Source: Microbacterium esteraromaticum (lineage in GTDB: Bacteria > Actinomycetota > Actinomycetes > Actinomycetales > Microbacteriaceae). Taken from it: a DNA stretch of 64,000 bases. Under the pieces are notes generated by a model. That model saw nothing but the letters and a program-made list of their open reading frames with translations, had not been told where the DNA came from and did no database searches. This document shows positions 9,063 to 24,137 of the stretch, one piece after another. The DNA lies in the NCBI RefSeq assembly GCF_028747645.1, contig NZ_CP118100.1, forward strand, positions 1,612,001-1,676,000. The letters are read 5' to 3'. Made by a program: the position numbers and the translations under genes. The stretch's first letter is position 1; each line of letters opens with the position of its first letter.

Positions 9063-9725
9063 TCAGCCGCTCACCGGAACGGGGCCGGTACGCGCCTCAG
9101 TGTCGCGCCGGGGTGGTTCGCCCCCGTCGAGACGCACCGCGAACACCCGCAGGAAGAACTGGCAGAGCGGCCCCACCAGCAGCGCGAACGCCACCGTGCC
9201 GACACCGACGTTGCCGCCGAGCACCCAGCCGATCAGCACGACGGTCACCTCCAGCGCGGTCCGCACGACCCAGATCGGCAGTCCCCATCGGGCGTGCAAC
9301 CCCGTCATCAGACCGTCGCGGGGCCCGGGCCCGAAGTGCGCCCCGATGTAGAGTCCCGTCGCGGCTGACAGGACGAGCAGACCAATCGCGAAGAAGAGCA
9401 CCCGCAGCCAGAGCGCTTCTGGGGCGGGGATGAGCAGAAAGCCGACATCGGCTGCCGGCCCCACACCGAGAGCGTTGACGATCGTTCCGAACCCGGGCTT
9501 CTGCCCGATCGGGATCCACAGCAGCAGTACCACCGCGCTGACCAGGATCGTCACCATTCCGAACGACAGCGGCACGTGCAGGCTGATGCCCTGAGACAGC
9601 ACGTCCCATGGCGCCGCGCCCACCGCGCCCTCGACCATGAAGGCGATTCCGATGCCGTACAGGAACACCCCGATGAAGAGTTGGGTCAACCGCCGCGGCA
9701 TGCGGCGCCCGGTGAAACGACTCAC
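9063..9725 (-). CDS. YczE/YyaS/YitT-type integral membrane protein
   Basis: This 220-residue membrane protein has about five hydrophobic segments. It carries the family features GIAFMVEGAVGAAPWDVLSQ near the N-terminus and GAHFGPGPRDGLM in the middle (GxGPRDGL is the hallmark of the YczE family). Function is not established for the family; a transport or sensor role has been proposed. It starts with GTG sharing a 4-nt GTGA overlap (9722-9725) with the SGNH hydrolase gene upstream and is followed 3 bp later by the SUMF1-like gene, so the three form an operon. Confidence 0.82.
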   Translation of the reverse strand: MSRFTGRRMPRRLTQLFIGVFLYGIGIAFMVEGAVGAAPWDVLSQGISLHVPLSFGMVTILVSAVVLLLWIPIGQKPGFGTIVNALGVGPAADVGFLLIPAPEALWLRVLFFAIGLLVLSAATGLYIGAHFGPGPRDGLMTGLHARWGLPIWVVRTALEVTVVLIGWVLGGNVGVGTVAFALLVGPLCQFFLRVFAVRLDGGEPPRRDTEARTGPVPVSG

Positions 9726-10477
9726 TGCGGCACCCGTTCGACCCAGTCGCCGTACTTCGCAGCGCGCCCGTCACCCGATGACGTGCGCGTCACTCGGCGC
9801 TTGATCCACGGGCCGACATACTCGCGGTAGTACGCCCAGCCCGACGGGCCGAGCGGCAACTCGGTGGTCGGCGACCACCACGACTCGTGCGGATCGAGGC
9901 CCAGCGCGTCCAGCACCCGCGCGGCGACACGGTGGTGACCGTTCGCGTTCATGTGCAACCGGTCCTGCGACCAGTACCGCGGACGCGACAGTTCCTCATC
10001 GGGCCAGTTCCAGGCATGGATGATGTCCGTGCGCCCCTCGATGCGGCGCATGACCGCTTCAGCGAGCACGTCGCCGCGCTTCTGGAACACGTCCCCCATC
10101 GGCAGCTGTGCACTGGGATTCGCCCCCGACAGCAGGATCAGCTGCACACCTTGCTCGTCGCAGCGTCGCAGCACGCGTGAGAACGCGTCGGCGATGTGCT
10201 CGATATCGGCGTTGGGTCGCATGATGTCGTTTCCCCCGCCGTTGAACGACAGGTGTGTGGGACGCAACGCCAGCGCTCGCTCGAGCTGATCCTCGACGAT
10301 CTGCCAGACCAGCCGCCCACGGATCGCCAGGTTCGCATACTGCACCGGCTCGCCGGTGGCATCCGCCCAGCCCTGAGCGACGAGGTCGGCCCACCCGCGC
10401 ACGGTACCGTCGGGAAGCTCATCGCCGACGCCCTCGGTGAACGAGTCGCCGATCGCCACGAAACGCACTGCCGCCAT
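9722..10477 (-). CDS. SGNH/GDSL family hydrolase
   Basis: This is a 251-residue esterase/lipase-type hydrolase of the SGNH fold. Block I is GDSFTEG with the nucleophilic Ser near residue 11, the block III Asn is in NGGGNDI at about 79-85, and the catalytic Asp-x-x-His pair is in the DRLHMNANGHH segment near residue 170. No signal peptide is visible, so it is likely cytoplasmic. Mycobacterial and other actinobacterial relatives of this length are also cytoplasmic. It is the first gene of a three-gene operon with the YczE-like and SUMF1-like genes. The substrate is unknown. Confidence 0.88.
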   Translation of the reverse strand: MAAVRFVAIGDSFTEGVGDELPDGTVRGWADLVAQGWADATGEPVQYANLAIRGRLVWQIVEDQLERALALRPTHLSFNGGGNDIMRPNADIEHIADAFSRVLRRCDEQGVQLILLSGANPSAQLPMGDVFQKRGDVLAEAVMRRIEGRTDIIHAWNWPDEELSRPRYWSQDRLHMNANGHHRVAARVLDALGLDPHESWWSPTTELPLGPSGWAYYREYVGPWIKRRVTRTSSGDGRAAKYGDWVERVPQ

Positions 10478-10524
10478 GCTGACAGCCTATTGCCGGGCGG
10501 ACGGGTCGGGGCCCGCCGACGTAC

Positions 10525-12198
10525 TCAGCCGGCGAACACCGCGCGCAGCGTGTCGAGGCCGACGCCGCCGATGTCGAGCGCACGCTTGTGGAACCCCTTG
10601 AAATCGAAGGCGTCACCCTGCTGAGCACGCGCCGTCGCGAGCACGTCTTCCCAGATGCGCTGACCGACCTTGTACGACGGCGCCTGTCCCGGCCAGCCGA
10701 GGTAGCGGTTGACCTCGAACTGCCGGAACTCGTCGGGCATGTTCACATTGCGGCGCATCTCATCGAGCGCGTAGTCGTGGTCCCACACACCATCGCCGTC
10801 GAGGCGCGGCTTCTTCAAGTGCACGCCGATGTCGAGCACCACGCGAAGCGCGCGCATGCGCTGCCCGTCGAGCATTCCCAGACGATCAGCCGGATCGTCG
10901 AGGTAGCCGAGCTGTTCCATCAGGCGCTCCGCGTACAGGGCCCATCCCTCGGCGTGGCCCGACGTGCCGGCGAGCACACGGCGCCACGTGTTGAGCTCGG
11001 CCCGGTTGTACGTCGCCTGCGCGATCTGCAGGTGATGGCCGGGAACGCCCTCGTGGTAGACGGTGGTCAGCTCGCGCCAGGTGTCGAACTCGGTGACGCC
11101 CTCGGGAACCGACCACCACATCCGACCGGGCCGCGAGAAGTCATCGGTCGGGCCGGTGTAGTAGATCCCGCCCTCCTGGGTCGGGGCGATCATGCACTCG
11201 AGCTCACGAATCTGGTCGGGGATGTCGAAGTGCGAGGCGCCGAGCTCAGCGATGGCACGGTCGCTGGTCTCCTGCATCCACCGCTGCAGCGCCTGCGTGC
11301 CGTGCAGCTTGCGCGCCGGGTCCGCCTCAAGATGAGCGACGGCCTCCTCCACCGTCGCGCCCGGCAGGATCTCGCGCGCGATGGCCTCCTGCTCGGCGAT
11401 CATTCGCCGTAGTTCCTCTCGGCCCCACTCGTACGTCTCATCCAGATCGATCGTCGCCCCCAGGAAACGCCGGGAGTTCAGGGCGTACAACTCGCGCCCG
11501 ACAGCGTCCTCGTCACCGGCGACGGGAGCGAGCTCCTCGGTGAGGAACGCGCTCAATGCGTCGTAGGCGACACGCGCGGCCCCCGCGTGGTCGCCGAGAT
11601 CACGGGCGAGGGATGCCGGAAGCTGACCCTCCTTCGGCGCTGCGCCGGCGACGAAGCCGGCGAAGAACCCGTCGTCGGCCGTGTAGCGCGCGATCTGGGT
11701 GGCGACCTCGCGCACCTGTCGGCGCGCGGGAACAACACCGTGGCGGATGCCCTCCCGCAGCGTTTCGGTGTACCCCTGCAGCGCCGCGGGCACCGCGGCG
11801 AGGCGTTCGGACACCACCGACCAGTCCTCCACGCTGTCAGTGGGCATCAGGTCAAACGCCTGACGGAAGTCCTGCGCGGCCGAAGCGATCACGTTGAGAT
11901 CGCGCAGGTGCCACTGGGCATCATGCAGTTCGGACTGCAGCCGCAACTCCGCCGACAGGTCGGTCTTGGTGACCTCATCGATGCTGTCGACCGGCTCGAG
12001 CGCGTCAAGCTTCGCGAGCGTCTCGCGTGCCGCAGTCACGGCGCGCTCGTGACCTTCGGGGCTGACATCGTCCAGGCGGGCGTTCGCCTCATTCCGACCG
12101 ATGTAGGTGGCCAGCACTGGCGAGAGCTCGACGAGCGTGTCGACCCAGTCCTCGGCGACCTGGTCGATGGCGGACGGGGTGCGGAGCTCGGAAGTCAT
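10525..12198 (-). CDS. DUF885 family metallopeptidase-like protein
   Basis: This 557-residue protein belongs to the DUF885 family, thought to be zinc-dependent peptidases or hydrolases. The probable metal-binding motif is YHEGVPGHHLQ at about residue 385, where the usual HExxH is stretched to HEGxPGHH. C-terminal family motifs are DPADRLGMLDGQRMRALRVV and RNVNMPDEFRQFEVNRYLGW. No signal peptide is visible. I placed the start at the ATG at 12198; the frame is open upstream into polA but that part has no family similarity. The stop is 47 bp from the SGNH hydrolase start. Substrate unknown. Confidence 0.88.
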   Translation of the reverse strand: MTSELRTPSAIDQVAEDWVDTLVELSPVLATYIGRNEANARLDDVSPEGHERAVTAARETLAKLDALEPVDSIDEVTKTDLSAELRLQSELHDAQWHLRDLNVIASAAQDFRQAFDLMPTDSVEDWSVVSERLAAVPAALQGYTETLREGIRHGVVPARRQVREVATQIARYTADDGFFAGFVAGAAPKEGQLPASLARDLGDHAGAARVAYDALSAFLTEELAPVAGDEDAVGRELYALNSRRFLGATIDLDETYEWGREELRRMIAEQEAIAREILPGATVEEAVAHLEADPARKLHGTQALQRWMQETSDRAIAELGASHFDIPDQIRELECMIAPTQEGGIYYTGPTDDFSRPGRMWWSVPEGVTEFDTWRELTTVYHEGVPGHHLQIAQATYNRAELNTWRRVLAGTSGHAEGWALYAERLMEQLGYLDDPADRLGMLDGQRMRALRVVLDIGVHLKKPRLDGDGVWDHDYALDEMRRNVNMPDEFRQFEVNRYLGWPGQAPSYKVGQRIWEDVLATARAQQGDAFDFKGFHKRALDIGGVGLDTLRAVFAG

Positions 12199-12286
12199 GA
12201 GCTCGAGCCTATCCCCGCCCGCCGGTTCCCGGCATCCGATGAAACCGCTGCGGGCCGCGCCGCGTGGCGCAACCGCGCAGCGGGCG

Positions 12287-14920
12287 TCAGTGCGCGGCCT
12301 CGTTCCAGTCGCGGCCGGCACCCACCTGTACATCCAACGGCACCGACAGCTCGGCAGCATCCGCCATCTGCGTGCGCACGATCTGCTCGACCCGGTCCCA
12401 CTCGCCAGGTGCAACCTCGACCACGAGTTCGTCGTGGATCTGCAGCAGTACGCGCGAGGCGAGCCCGCTCTCGCGCAGGTCGGCGTGGATACGGTTCAGC
12501 GCGATCTTCATGATGTCCGCCGCGCTGCCCTGGATCGGTGCGTTCAACGCGGCGCGTTCCGCATTCTCACGCAGCACGCGGTTCGGGCTGCTCAGGTCGG
12601 GGAACGGACGCCGACGGCCGAAGATGGTCTCGGTGTAGCCGTCTTCCTTCGCCTGAAGCACCGAGGCGCGCAGGTAGTCGCGCACTGCGCCGAAGCGGGC
12701 GAAGTACTCCTTCATCAGCTGCTTGGCCTCGGACTGCTCGATGCGCAGCTGCTTAGACAGGCCGAACGCACTGAGCCCGTAGACCAGGCCGTACGACATG
12801 GCCTTGACCTTGGTGCGCATCGCCGGCGTCACCTCCTCGGGCTCGACACCGAACACGCGCGCGCCGACGAAGCGATGCAGGTCCTCGCCGGAGTTGAACG
12901 CCTCGATCAGCCCGGCATCACCCGAAAGGTGAGCCATGATGCGCATCTCGATCTGCGAGTAGTCCGCGGTCAACAGCGTCTCGTAGTCGGCGCCGACCTC
13001 GAACGCGCTGCGGATGCGGCGCGATTCCTCGGTGCGCACCGGGATGTTCTGCAGGTTCGGGTCGGTGCTCGACAGTCGACCGGTCTGGCTGCCGGTCTGC
13101 ACATAGGTCGTGTGGATCCGGTGGTCGTCGCGGATCGCCGAGTCGAGCGATTCGATGATCTGACGCAGCTTGGTCGCCTCGCGGTGCTGCAGCAGCAGAG
13201 CGAGGAACGGATGCGGGTTGGTCTCCTGCAGATCCGCGAGCACCGCAGCATCCGTGGAGTACCCGGTCTTGGTCTTGCGGGTCTTCGGCAACTGCAGGTC
13301 CTCGAAGAGGACTTCCTGCAGTTGCTTCGGCGATCCCATGTTGAACTCCCGACCCACCAGCGCGAACGCCTCAGCGGCGATCGTGTCGGTGCGCTCGCGC
13401 AGCTCGCCCGAGAACGTCGAGAGCACCTCGTGCGAGACCGCGACGCCGGCAGCTTCCATGTCGGCGAGCACGAGCACGGCCGGCAGTTCGATGTCGGTGA
13501 GCACCGTCGCCACGCCATCGGGCATCTTCTCACGCACGGCGGCCGCCGTGCGCAGAGTGAACCACGCCTGCTGTGCCGGCGTCGCACCGTCGGTCTCGGG
13601 AACGAGCTGCGAGGGATCGGCCTCGGGCAGCTTCTCGCCCAGGTACCGGTCGACGAGGTGACCGAGCGACTTGTCGGGGAAACTCGGCCGCATCAACCAC
13701 CCGGCCAGAAGGGTGTCGTAGCCGAGGCCGCCGAGGCGGATGCCGGCGCGCAACAGCGCTTTGATCTGCGGCTTCGACTCATTGAGCACCTTCACCGCGT
13801 CGGACTCCAGCCACGGTGTCAACGCGGTCGCGATCTCATCGCTCCATCCGCATTCGCGCAGCTCGGTCGCACTCGCAATACCGACGCGGTCGATGGTCTC
13901 GGCCGTGGTCAGCAGCGTGAGCCCGAGCTCGCCCTCCTGAGCGCTGAGCCACGTCACGACCTGCTCTGCCGTCGACTCGACGGGGTCGGGAACCTGCACG
14001 GCGGGCTCGTCGTGCACCGGCTCATCCGCGGCTCCCACGGCGTCGAACACCCGGGGTAGCAGCGTACGGAACTCCAGTCGCGCGAAGATGTCGCGGACGG
14101 CCTGCGCATCGATCGGCGCGACCGCCAGCTCTGCTGGACTGAGGGGAAGTTCGACGTCGGTGAGCAGACGGTTCAGCCGACGGTTGCGCCGCACATCGTC
14201 CATGTGCTCGCGCAGGTTCCCGCCGACGACACCCTTGATCTCCTCGGCGCGCGCGAGCAGCTCGTCAAGACTGCCGAATTGGATCAGCCACTTCACGGCG
14301 GTCTTCTCGCCGACCTTGGGCACTCCCGGAAGGTTGTCGCTCGTCTCGCCGACGAGCGCAGCGATGTCGGGGTACTGCTCGGGACGCACGCCGTAGCGCT
14401 CCTGGACGGCGGACGGATCGTAGCGCTTGAGCTGCGAGACTCCCTGCACGGATGGATACAGCAGCGTCACCTCATCGTTGACGAGCTGAATCGTGTCGCG
14501 ATCGCCCGAGACGAGCAGCACGTCGTACCCCTGGGCCGCGCCCTGCACAGAGAGCGTGGCGAGGATGTCGTCAGCCTCGAACCCCTCTTTCGTGAGAACG
14601 GGGATCGACATCGCCGCCAGGCACTCCTGCAGCAACGGGATCTGCCCCTTGAACTCGGACGGGGTCTCGGAGCGGGTCGCCTTGTACTCGGGGTATTCGT
14701 CGGTACGGAACGAGTGCCGCGAGGTGTCGAACGCGATCGCCATGTGCGTCGGCTTCTCAGCCTTGATCAGATTCACCAGCATCGACAGGAAGCCGTAGAT
14801 GGCGTTGGTGTGCTGATTGTCGCGGGTGGTGAAGTTGTCGACCGGAAGGGCGAAGAAGGCCCGGTAGGCGAGTGAGTGGCCGTCGACGACCAGGAGGGTA
14901 GGCTTTGCGGAGTCCGTCAC
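12287..14920 (-). CDS. polA: DNA polymerase I
   Basis: This is an 877-residue family A polymerase that fills gaps and removes RNA primers in replication and repair. The N-terminal 290 residues form the 5'-3' exonuclease (VDGHSLAYRAFFALP, SGDRDTIQLV, GVPKVGEKTA). The middle domain lacks the DxE and other acidic residues of the proofreading exonuclease, as in other actinobacterial PolA. Polymerase motif A (DYSQIEMRIM) is near 655, motif B (KVKAMSYGLVYG) near 708 and motif C (QIHDELVVEV) near 829. The start is GTG at 14920; no clear ribosome site is present and a TAGGCT hexamer lies 6 nt before it, so the mRNA may be leaderless (weak). It is divergent from the thioesterase gene. Confidence 0.98.
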   Translation of the reverse strand: MTDSAKPTLLVVDGHSLAYRAFFALPVDNFTTRDNQHTNAIYGFLSMLVNLIKAEKPTHMAIAFDTSRHSFRTDEYPEYKATRSETPSEFKGQIPLLQECLAAMSIPVLTKEGFEADDILATLSVQGAAQGYDVLLVSGDRDTIQLVNDEVTLLYPSVQGVSQLKRYDPSAVQERYGVRPEQYPDIAALVGETSDNLPGVPKVGEKTAVKWLIQFGSLDELLARAEEIKGVVGGNLREHMDDVRRNRRLNRLLTDVELPLSPAELAVAPIDAQAVRDIFARLEFRTLLPRVFDAVGAADEPVHDEPAVQVPDPVESTAEQVVTWLSAQEGELGLTLLTTAETIDRVGIASATELRECGWSDEIATALTPWLESDAVKVLNESKPQIKALLRAGIRLGGLGYDTLLAGWLMRPSFPDKSLGHLVDRYLGEKLPEADPSQLVPETDGATPAQQAWFTLRTAAAVREKMPDGVATVLTDIELPAVLVLADMEAAGVAVSHEVLSTFSGELRERTDTIAAEAFALVGREFNMGSPKQLQEVLFEDLQLPKTRKTKTGYSTDAAVLADLQETNPHPFLALLLQHREATKLRQIIESLDSAIRDDHRIHTTYVQTGSQTGRLSSTDPNLQNIPVRTEESRRIRSAFEVGADYETLLTADYSQIEMRIMAHLSGDAGLIEAFNSGEDLHRFVGARVFGVEPEEVTPAMRTKVKAMSYGLVYGLSAFGLSKQLRIEQSEAKQLMKEYFARFGAVRDYLRASVLQAKEDGYTETIFGRRRPFPDLSSPNRVLRENAERAALNAPIQGSAADIMKIALNRIHADLRESGLASRVLLQIHDELVVEVAPGEWDRVEQIVRTQMADAAELSVPLDVQVGAGRDWNEAAH

Positions 14921-14965
14921 ACAGCAAGCCTAACGAGCGCGACGGACACTCGCTGAGGAGGACAG

Positions 14966-15385
14966 GTGACACAGCACACCGAGATGTCGGGACTGGAATG
15001 GGCGACCCAACGAGGAATGGGTGCGCTCGCCGAGAAGATGGGCATGGAGTTCACCGAGTTCTCCATCGAGCGCAGCGTTGCGACGATGCCGGTCGAGGGC
15101 AACACGCAGCCGGTAGGACTGCTGCACGGCGGCGCCTACGTCGTTCTCGGCGAATCCCTGGGATCGATGGCAGCGAACCTGCACGCGGGTCCCGGGCGCC
15201 TCGCTGTCGGCGTCGACATCAACGCCACGCACACGCGTTCGGCGACCTCGGGCGTGGTCACCGGCGTGTGCACGCCGATCCACCTCGGTCGTAGCATGAC
15301 CGTGCACGAGATCGTCGTCACGGACGATCAGGGGCGCCGGTGCTCGACGATCCGGATCACCAACATGATCAAGGCGATGGGGTGA
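14966..15385 (+). CDS. Hotdog-fold thioesterase (PaaI/MenI-like)
   Basis: This is a 139-residue acyl-CoA thioesterase of the hotdog fold. The family core motif GLLHGGAYVVLGESLGSMAA lies at about residues 51-70; the HGG(A)-x-Glu arrangement matches PaaI/MenI-type enzymes. AGGAGG lies 4 nt before the GTG at 14966, deciding the start; an in-frame ATG at about 14984 is possible. It is one of the few plus-strand genes here and is divergent from polA. A position beside polA is common in actinobacteria (the Mycobacterium polA region also has thioesterase genes). The natural substrate is unknown. Confidence 0.87.
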   Translation: MTQHTEMSGLEWATQRGMGALAEKMGMEFTEFSIERSVATMPVEGNTQPVGLLHGGAYVVLGESLGSMAANLHAGPGRLAVGVDINATHTRSATSGVVTGVCTPIHLGRSMTVHEIVVTDDQGRRCSTIRITNMIKAMG

Positions 15386-15421
15386 GCGGGCACTAGCGCT
15401 CGCGCTCACCTCCCCGGCTGG

Positions 15422-15684
15422 TCAATCGACGAGAATACGCTGGAACAGGTCGTGGTCCTGCCACTCCCCTGCGATTCTCAAGTACTTCGGCGCCCGGCAT
15501 CCCGGTCGTCGCAGGCCGTAGCGATCAACCGGTCCTGCTCGTCACCCGAGAAGAACACTTCTTCGCGCAGGGGATCCCACGGAGCCAGGTGCCGCCGGTT
15601 GCGACGATAAGCGGAAACGACAGCGGCCCCGTCGCTCCTCTGGAGCGCACGGAGCCGAATGCCGTCGTGGAGTTCGATCAGGAC
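15422..15684 (-). pseudogene. Remnant of a RimJ/RimL-type GNAT acetyltransferase
   Basis: Two pieces of a GNAT N-acetyltransferase are visible in different frames. The N-terminal piece (from 15684 down to about 15490) reads IELHDGIRLRALQRSD then YRRNRRHLAPWDPLREE, the usual start of such enzymes. It hits a stop at 15478. Just before that stop, another frame reads YLRIAGEWQDHDLFQRILVD and stops at 15422, which matches the usual C-terminus. The middle 80 or so residues, with the acetyl-CoA-binding motif, are missing. This is best explained by an internal deletion with a frameshift. No good start codon is left; the N-terminus abuts the stop of the ANTAR regulator. Confidence 0.75.
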
Positions 15685-16298
15685 TTCTTGGGAGCGAGCT
15701 GCTCGATGATCGCCTTGGCGACGTCCTGCATCGTGAGGCGACGATCCATCGACGCCTTCTGGATCCAACGGAACGCCTCGGGCTCGGACAGGCCCATCTT
15801 CTCGTTCAGCAGGCCCTTCGCACGATCGACGAGCTTGCGCGTCTCGAAGCGCTCGACCATGTCGGAAACCTCGGCCTCGAGCGTGATGATCTGCTCGTGA
15901 CGAGCCAGGGCGATCTCGATCGCCGGCAGCAGGTCGTTCGGGGTGAACGGCTTGACCACGTACGCCAGAGCGCCGGCCTCGCTGGCACGCTCGACGAGTT
16001 CCTTCTGGCTGAAGGCGGTCAGCAGCACCACGGGGGCGATGTTCGCCTTGTGCAGCTTCTCAGCCGCGCTGATGCCATCCAGCTGAGGCATCTTGACATC
16101 CATGACCACCAGGTCGGGACGCAGCTCGGTGGCAAGCTGCACGGCAGTCTCGCCGTCCCCGGCCTCACCGACGACATCGAAGCCGTTGTCACGCAGGATC
16201 TCGACGATGTCGAGGCGGATCAGCGACTCGTCCTCGGCGACGACAACGCGTCGCGGAGCGGATGCCGTGGGCTGCTCGGGCTGTTCTTGCTCAGTCAC
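15678..16298 (-). CDS. pdtaR: ANTAR-domain response regulator (PdtaR-like antiterminator)
   Basis: This 206-residue two-domain regulator has a receiver domain (about 16-130; acidic pocket Glu22-Asp23, phosphorylation site Asp67, Thr94, Lys116) and an ANTAR RNA-binding domain (about 145-202; ETRKLVDRAKGLLNEKMGLS, then AFRWIQKASMDRRLTM). ANTAR proteins bind dual hexaloop hairpins in nascent mRNA and prevent termination. GTG at 16298 is chosen because AGGA lies 9-12 nt upstream and the receiver begins soon after. The position between pyk and polA matches Rv1626 (pdtaR) of Mycobacterium. No sensor kinase gene is present nearby. Confidence 0.93.
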   Translation of the reverse strand: MTEQEQPEQPTASAPRRVVVAEDESLIRLDIVEILRDNGFDVVGEAGDGETAVQLATELRPDLVVMDVKMPQLDGISAAEKLHKANIAPVVLLTAFSQKELVERASEAGALAYVVKPFTPNDLLPAIEIALARHEQIITLEAEVSDMVERFETRKLVDRAKGLLNEKMGLSEPEAFRWIQKASMDRRLTMQDVAKAIIEQLAPKKS

Positions 16299-16337
16299 AG
16301 AAGAAATCCTATCGGAGTGATTATCAGTGTTCACCTG

Positions 16338-16418
16338 TGCCGGCGGTGGGACTCGAACCCACACGTCTTTCGACAAAGCATTTTGAGTGCTCCGCGTCTG
16401 CCATTCCGCCACGCCGGC
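16338..16418 (-). tRNA. tRNA-Leu (anticodon CAA)
   Basis: The minus strand folds as an 81-nt class II tRNA: acceptor stem GCCGGCG/CGCCGGC with discriminator A, D-arm GGCGGAATGGCAGACGC, anticodon loop CTCAAAA with anticodon CAA, a variable arm around GTCGAAAGAC, and T-arm GGGTTCGAGTCCC. The long variable arm and A73 are Leu features. It would read UUG. CCA is not encoded. It lies between the ANTAR regulator and pyk. Confidence 0.96.
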
Positions 16419-16438
16419 CCCGATCGACTTTAGCGCAT

Positions 16439-16474
16439 GGAACGGGGCGGAGCCCGCAGGCCCCGCCCCGTTCC
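16439..16474 (-). terminator. Hairpin terminator after pyk
   Basis: A 12-bp perfect stem (GGAACGGGGCGG paired with CCGCCCCGTTCC) with a 12-nt loop lies 6 bp beyond the pyk stop. There is no U-tract, as is usual for actinobacterial hairpins. It separates pyk from the tRNA-Leu gene. Confidence 0.75.
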
Positions 16475-16480
16475 TGACGC

Positions 16481-17929
16481 TCAGACTCCGGTCTTGTAGA
16501 CCGGTGCGGCTCCGCCGACGGCATCCCCGACCTTGTGGACGCGGATGTCGTTGGTCGAACCGACGATTCCGGGAGGGGAACCGGAGATCACCACGACCCG
16601 GTCGCCCTCCTGCGCCAGGCCCGTGCGCAGCAGGTACTCGTCCACCTGCAGGTACATCGAGTCGGTGTGCTGCACGGCGTCGACCAGAGTCGACGTCAGA
16701 CCCCACGTGAGGGCCATACGACGGCGGATGCCGGGCTCCGGGGTGAACGCGAGCATCGGGATGCGCGAACGCAGACGCGAGAGCCTGCGTGCCGAGTCGC
16801 CCGACTGCGTGAACACGCACAGGAACTTCGCCTCGACGAACTCGGCGACCTCGAGCGCGGCGAGGGTGATCGCACCGCCCTGTGTGCGCGGCTTGGTCGT
16901 CAAGGGCTGGATGCGCTCCAGACCGTGCTCCTCGGTCGACTCGATGATGCGCGCCATCGTCTCGACGACGACCACCGGGTACTCGCCCACGCTCGTCTCG
17001 CCCGAGAGCATGACCGCGTCGGCTCCGTCGAGAACGGCGTTCGCCACGTCGGAGGTCTCCGCGCGTGTCGGAACGGGGCTCTCGATCATCGACTCGAGCA
17101 TCTGTGTCGCCACGATCACCGGCTTGGCGTTGCGGCGCGCCAGCTCCACCGCGCGCTTCTGCACGATCGGCACGGCCTCCAGCGGAAGCTCCACGCCCAG
17201 GTCGCCGCGGGCGACCATGATGCCGTCGAAGGCATCGACGATCTCTTCAAGCGCTGCCACCGCCTGCGGCTTCTCGATCTTGGCGATGACGGGGATGCGC
17301 ACACCCTCTTCAGCCATGATCTCGTGGACGCGATCGACGTCGGCCGCATTGCGCACGAACGACAGGGCGATGACATCCGCACCGGTGCGAAGGCCCCAGC
17401 GCAGATCGTCCTCGTCCTTCTCGCTCAACGCGGGCACGTTCACGGCGACACCAGGCAGGTTGATGCCCTTGTTGTTCGAGACCGCGCCGGCGACGATGAC
17501 CTTGGTGGTCACGACGGTGCCATCGGTCTCGACGACCTCGACGCGCACCTTGCCGTCATCGATCAGCAGGAAGTCGCCGGGCTTGACGTCCTGCGGCAGG
17601 CCCTTGAACGTCGTCCCGCAGATCTCGCGGTTGCCGATGATGTCCTCAGTGGTGATCTTGAAGATGTCCCCTGCAGCGAGCTCGTAGGGGCCGTCCTCGA
17701 ACTTGCCGAGGCGGATCTTCGGGCCCTGCAGGTCGACGAGCACGGCGACCGCACGGCCTGCATCGTCGGCAGCGCGACGGACATTGGCGTAGTTCGCGTC
17801 GTGCACGGTGTAGTCGCCGTGGCTGAGGTTCAGCCGGGCGACGTCCACACCGGCGTCGATCAGTGCACGGACGGTCTCATACGTCGACGTGGCGGGTCCC
17901 AGGGTGGCGACGATCTTCGCGCGTCTCAA
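16481..17929 (-). CDS. pyk: Pyruvate kinase
   Basis: This 482-residue glycolytic enzyme converts phosphoenolpyruvate and ADP to pyruvate and ATP in the cytoplasm. It begins [13 protein letters not shown], has the substrate-binding signature [11 protein letters not shown] and [14 protein letters not shown] around residue 240, and [11 protein letters not shown] around 270. A TTG start at 17929 is preceded by GGAGAAG with short spacing; no other start fits the conserved N-terminus. Length is typical of actinobacterial pyruvate kinases. It lies 57 bp after gltD and is followed by a strong hairpin. Confidence 0.97.
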   Translation of the reverse strand: MRRAKIVATLGPATSTYETVRALIDAGVDVARLNLSHGDYTVHDANYANVRRAADDAGRAVAVLVDLQGPKIRLGKFEDGPYELAAGDIFKITTEDIIGNREICGTTFKGLPQDVKPGDFLLIDDGKVRVEVVETDGTVVTTKVIVAGAVSNNKGINLPGVAVNVPALSEKDEDDLRWGLRTGADVIALSFVRNAADVDRVHEIMAEEGVRIPVIAKIEKPQAVAALEEIVDAFDGIMVARGDLGVELPLEAVPIVQKRAVELARRNAKPVIVATQMLESMIESPVPTRAETSDVANAVLDGADAVMLSGETSVGEYPVVVVETMARIIESTEEHGLERIQPLTTKPRTQGGAITLAALEVAEFVEAKFLCVFTQSGDSARRLSRLRSRIPMLAFTPEPGIRRRMALTWGLTSTLVDAVQHTDSMYLQVDEYLLRTGLAQEGDRVVVISGSPPGIVGSTNDIRVHKVGDAVGGAAPVYKTGV

Positions 17930-17986
17930 ATCTTCTCCAGAGTTGGAAGGGAAAGTACACAGGATGGCGACGTTGCCGCACTCAGC

Positions 17987-24008
<6,022 letters not shown>

Positions 24009-24137
24009 CAGTCACCGTCCTCAGTTCTCAGTGAACCCGGGGACGTCATCGGCCCGCTCGTTCAGTGCGATTTCTCGCGTGAAGAGGCGCTCAGAGAGCG
24101 TCCTCGCTGACGGGAGCGGTGCTTGTGGCGATCGCTC

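Noticed and set aside
8313..10477. SGNH hydrolase, YczE-like and SUMF1-like genes as a sulfatase maturation operon.
   Set aside because: The SUMF1-like protein lacks the FGE cysteines and nothing in the other two genes relates to sulfatases.
16299..16480. tRNA-Leu as an integration site with an attached island.
   Set aside because: Genes on both sides (pdtaR, pyk) are core genes in conserved order, and no integrase or repeated tRNA end is present.
24009..24137. The 129-bp gap between lgt and gltB as a glutamine-type riboswitch or ANTAR target.
   Set aside because: No recognisable conserved core or paired hexaloop hairpins could be traced by eye; only generic short inverted repeats.
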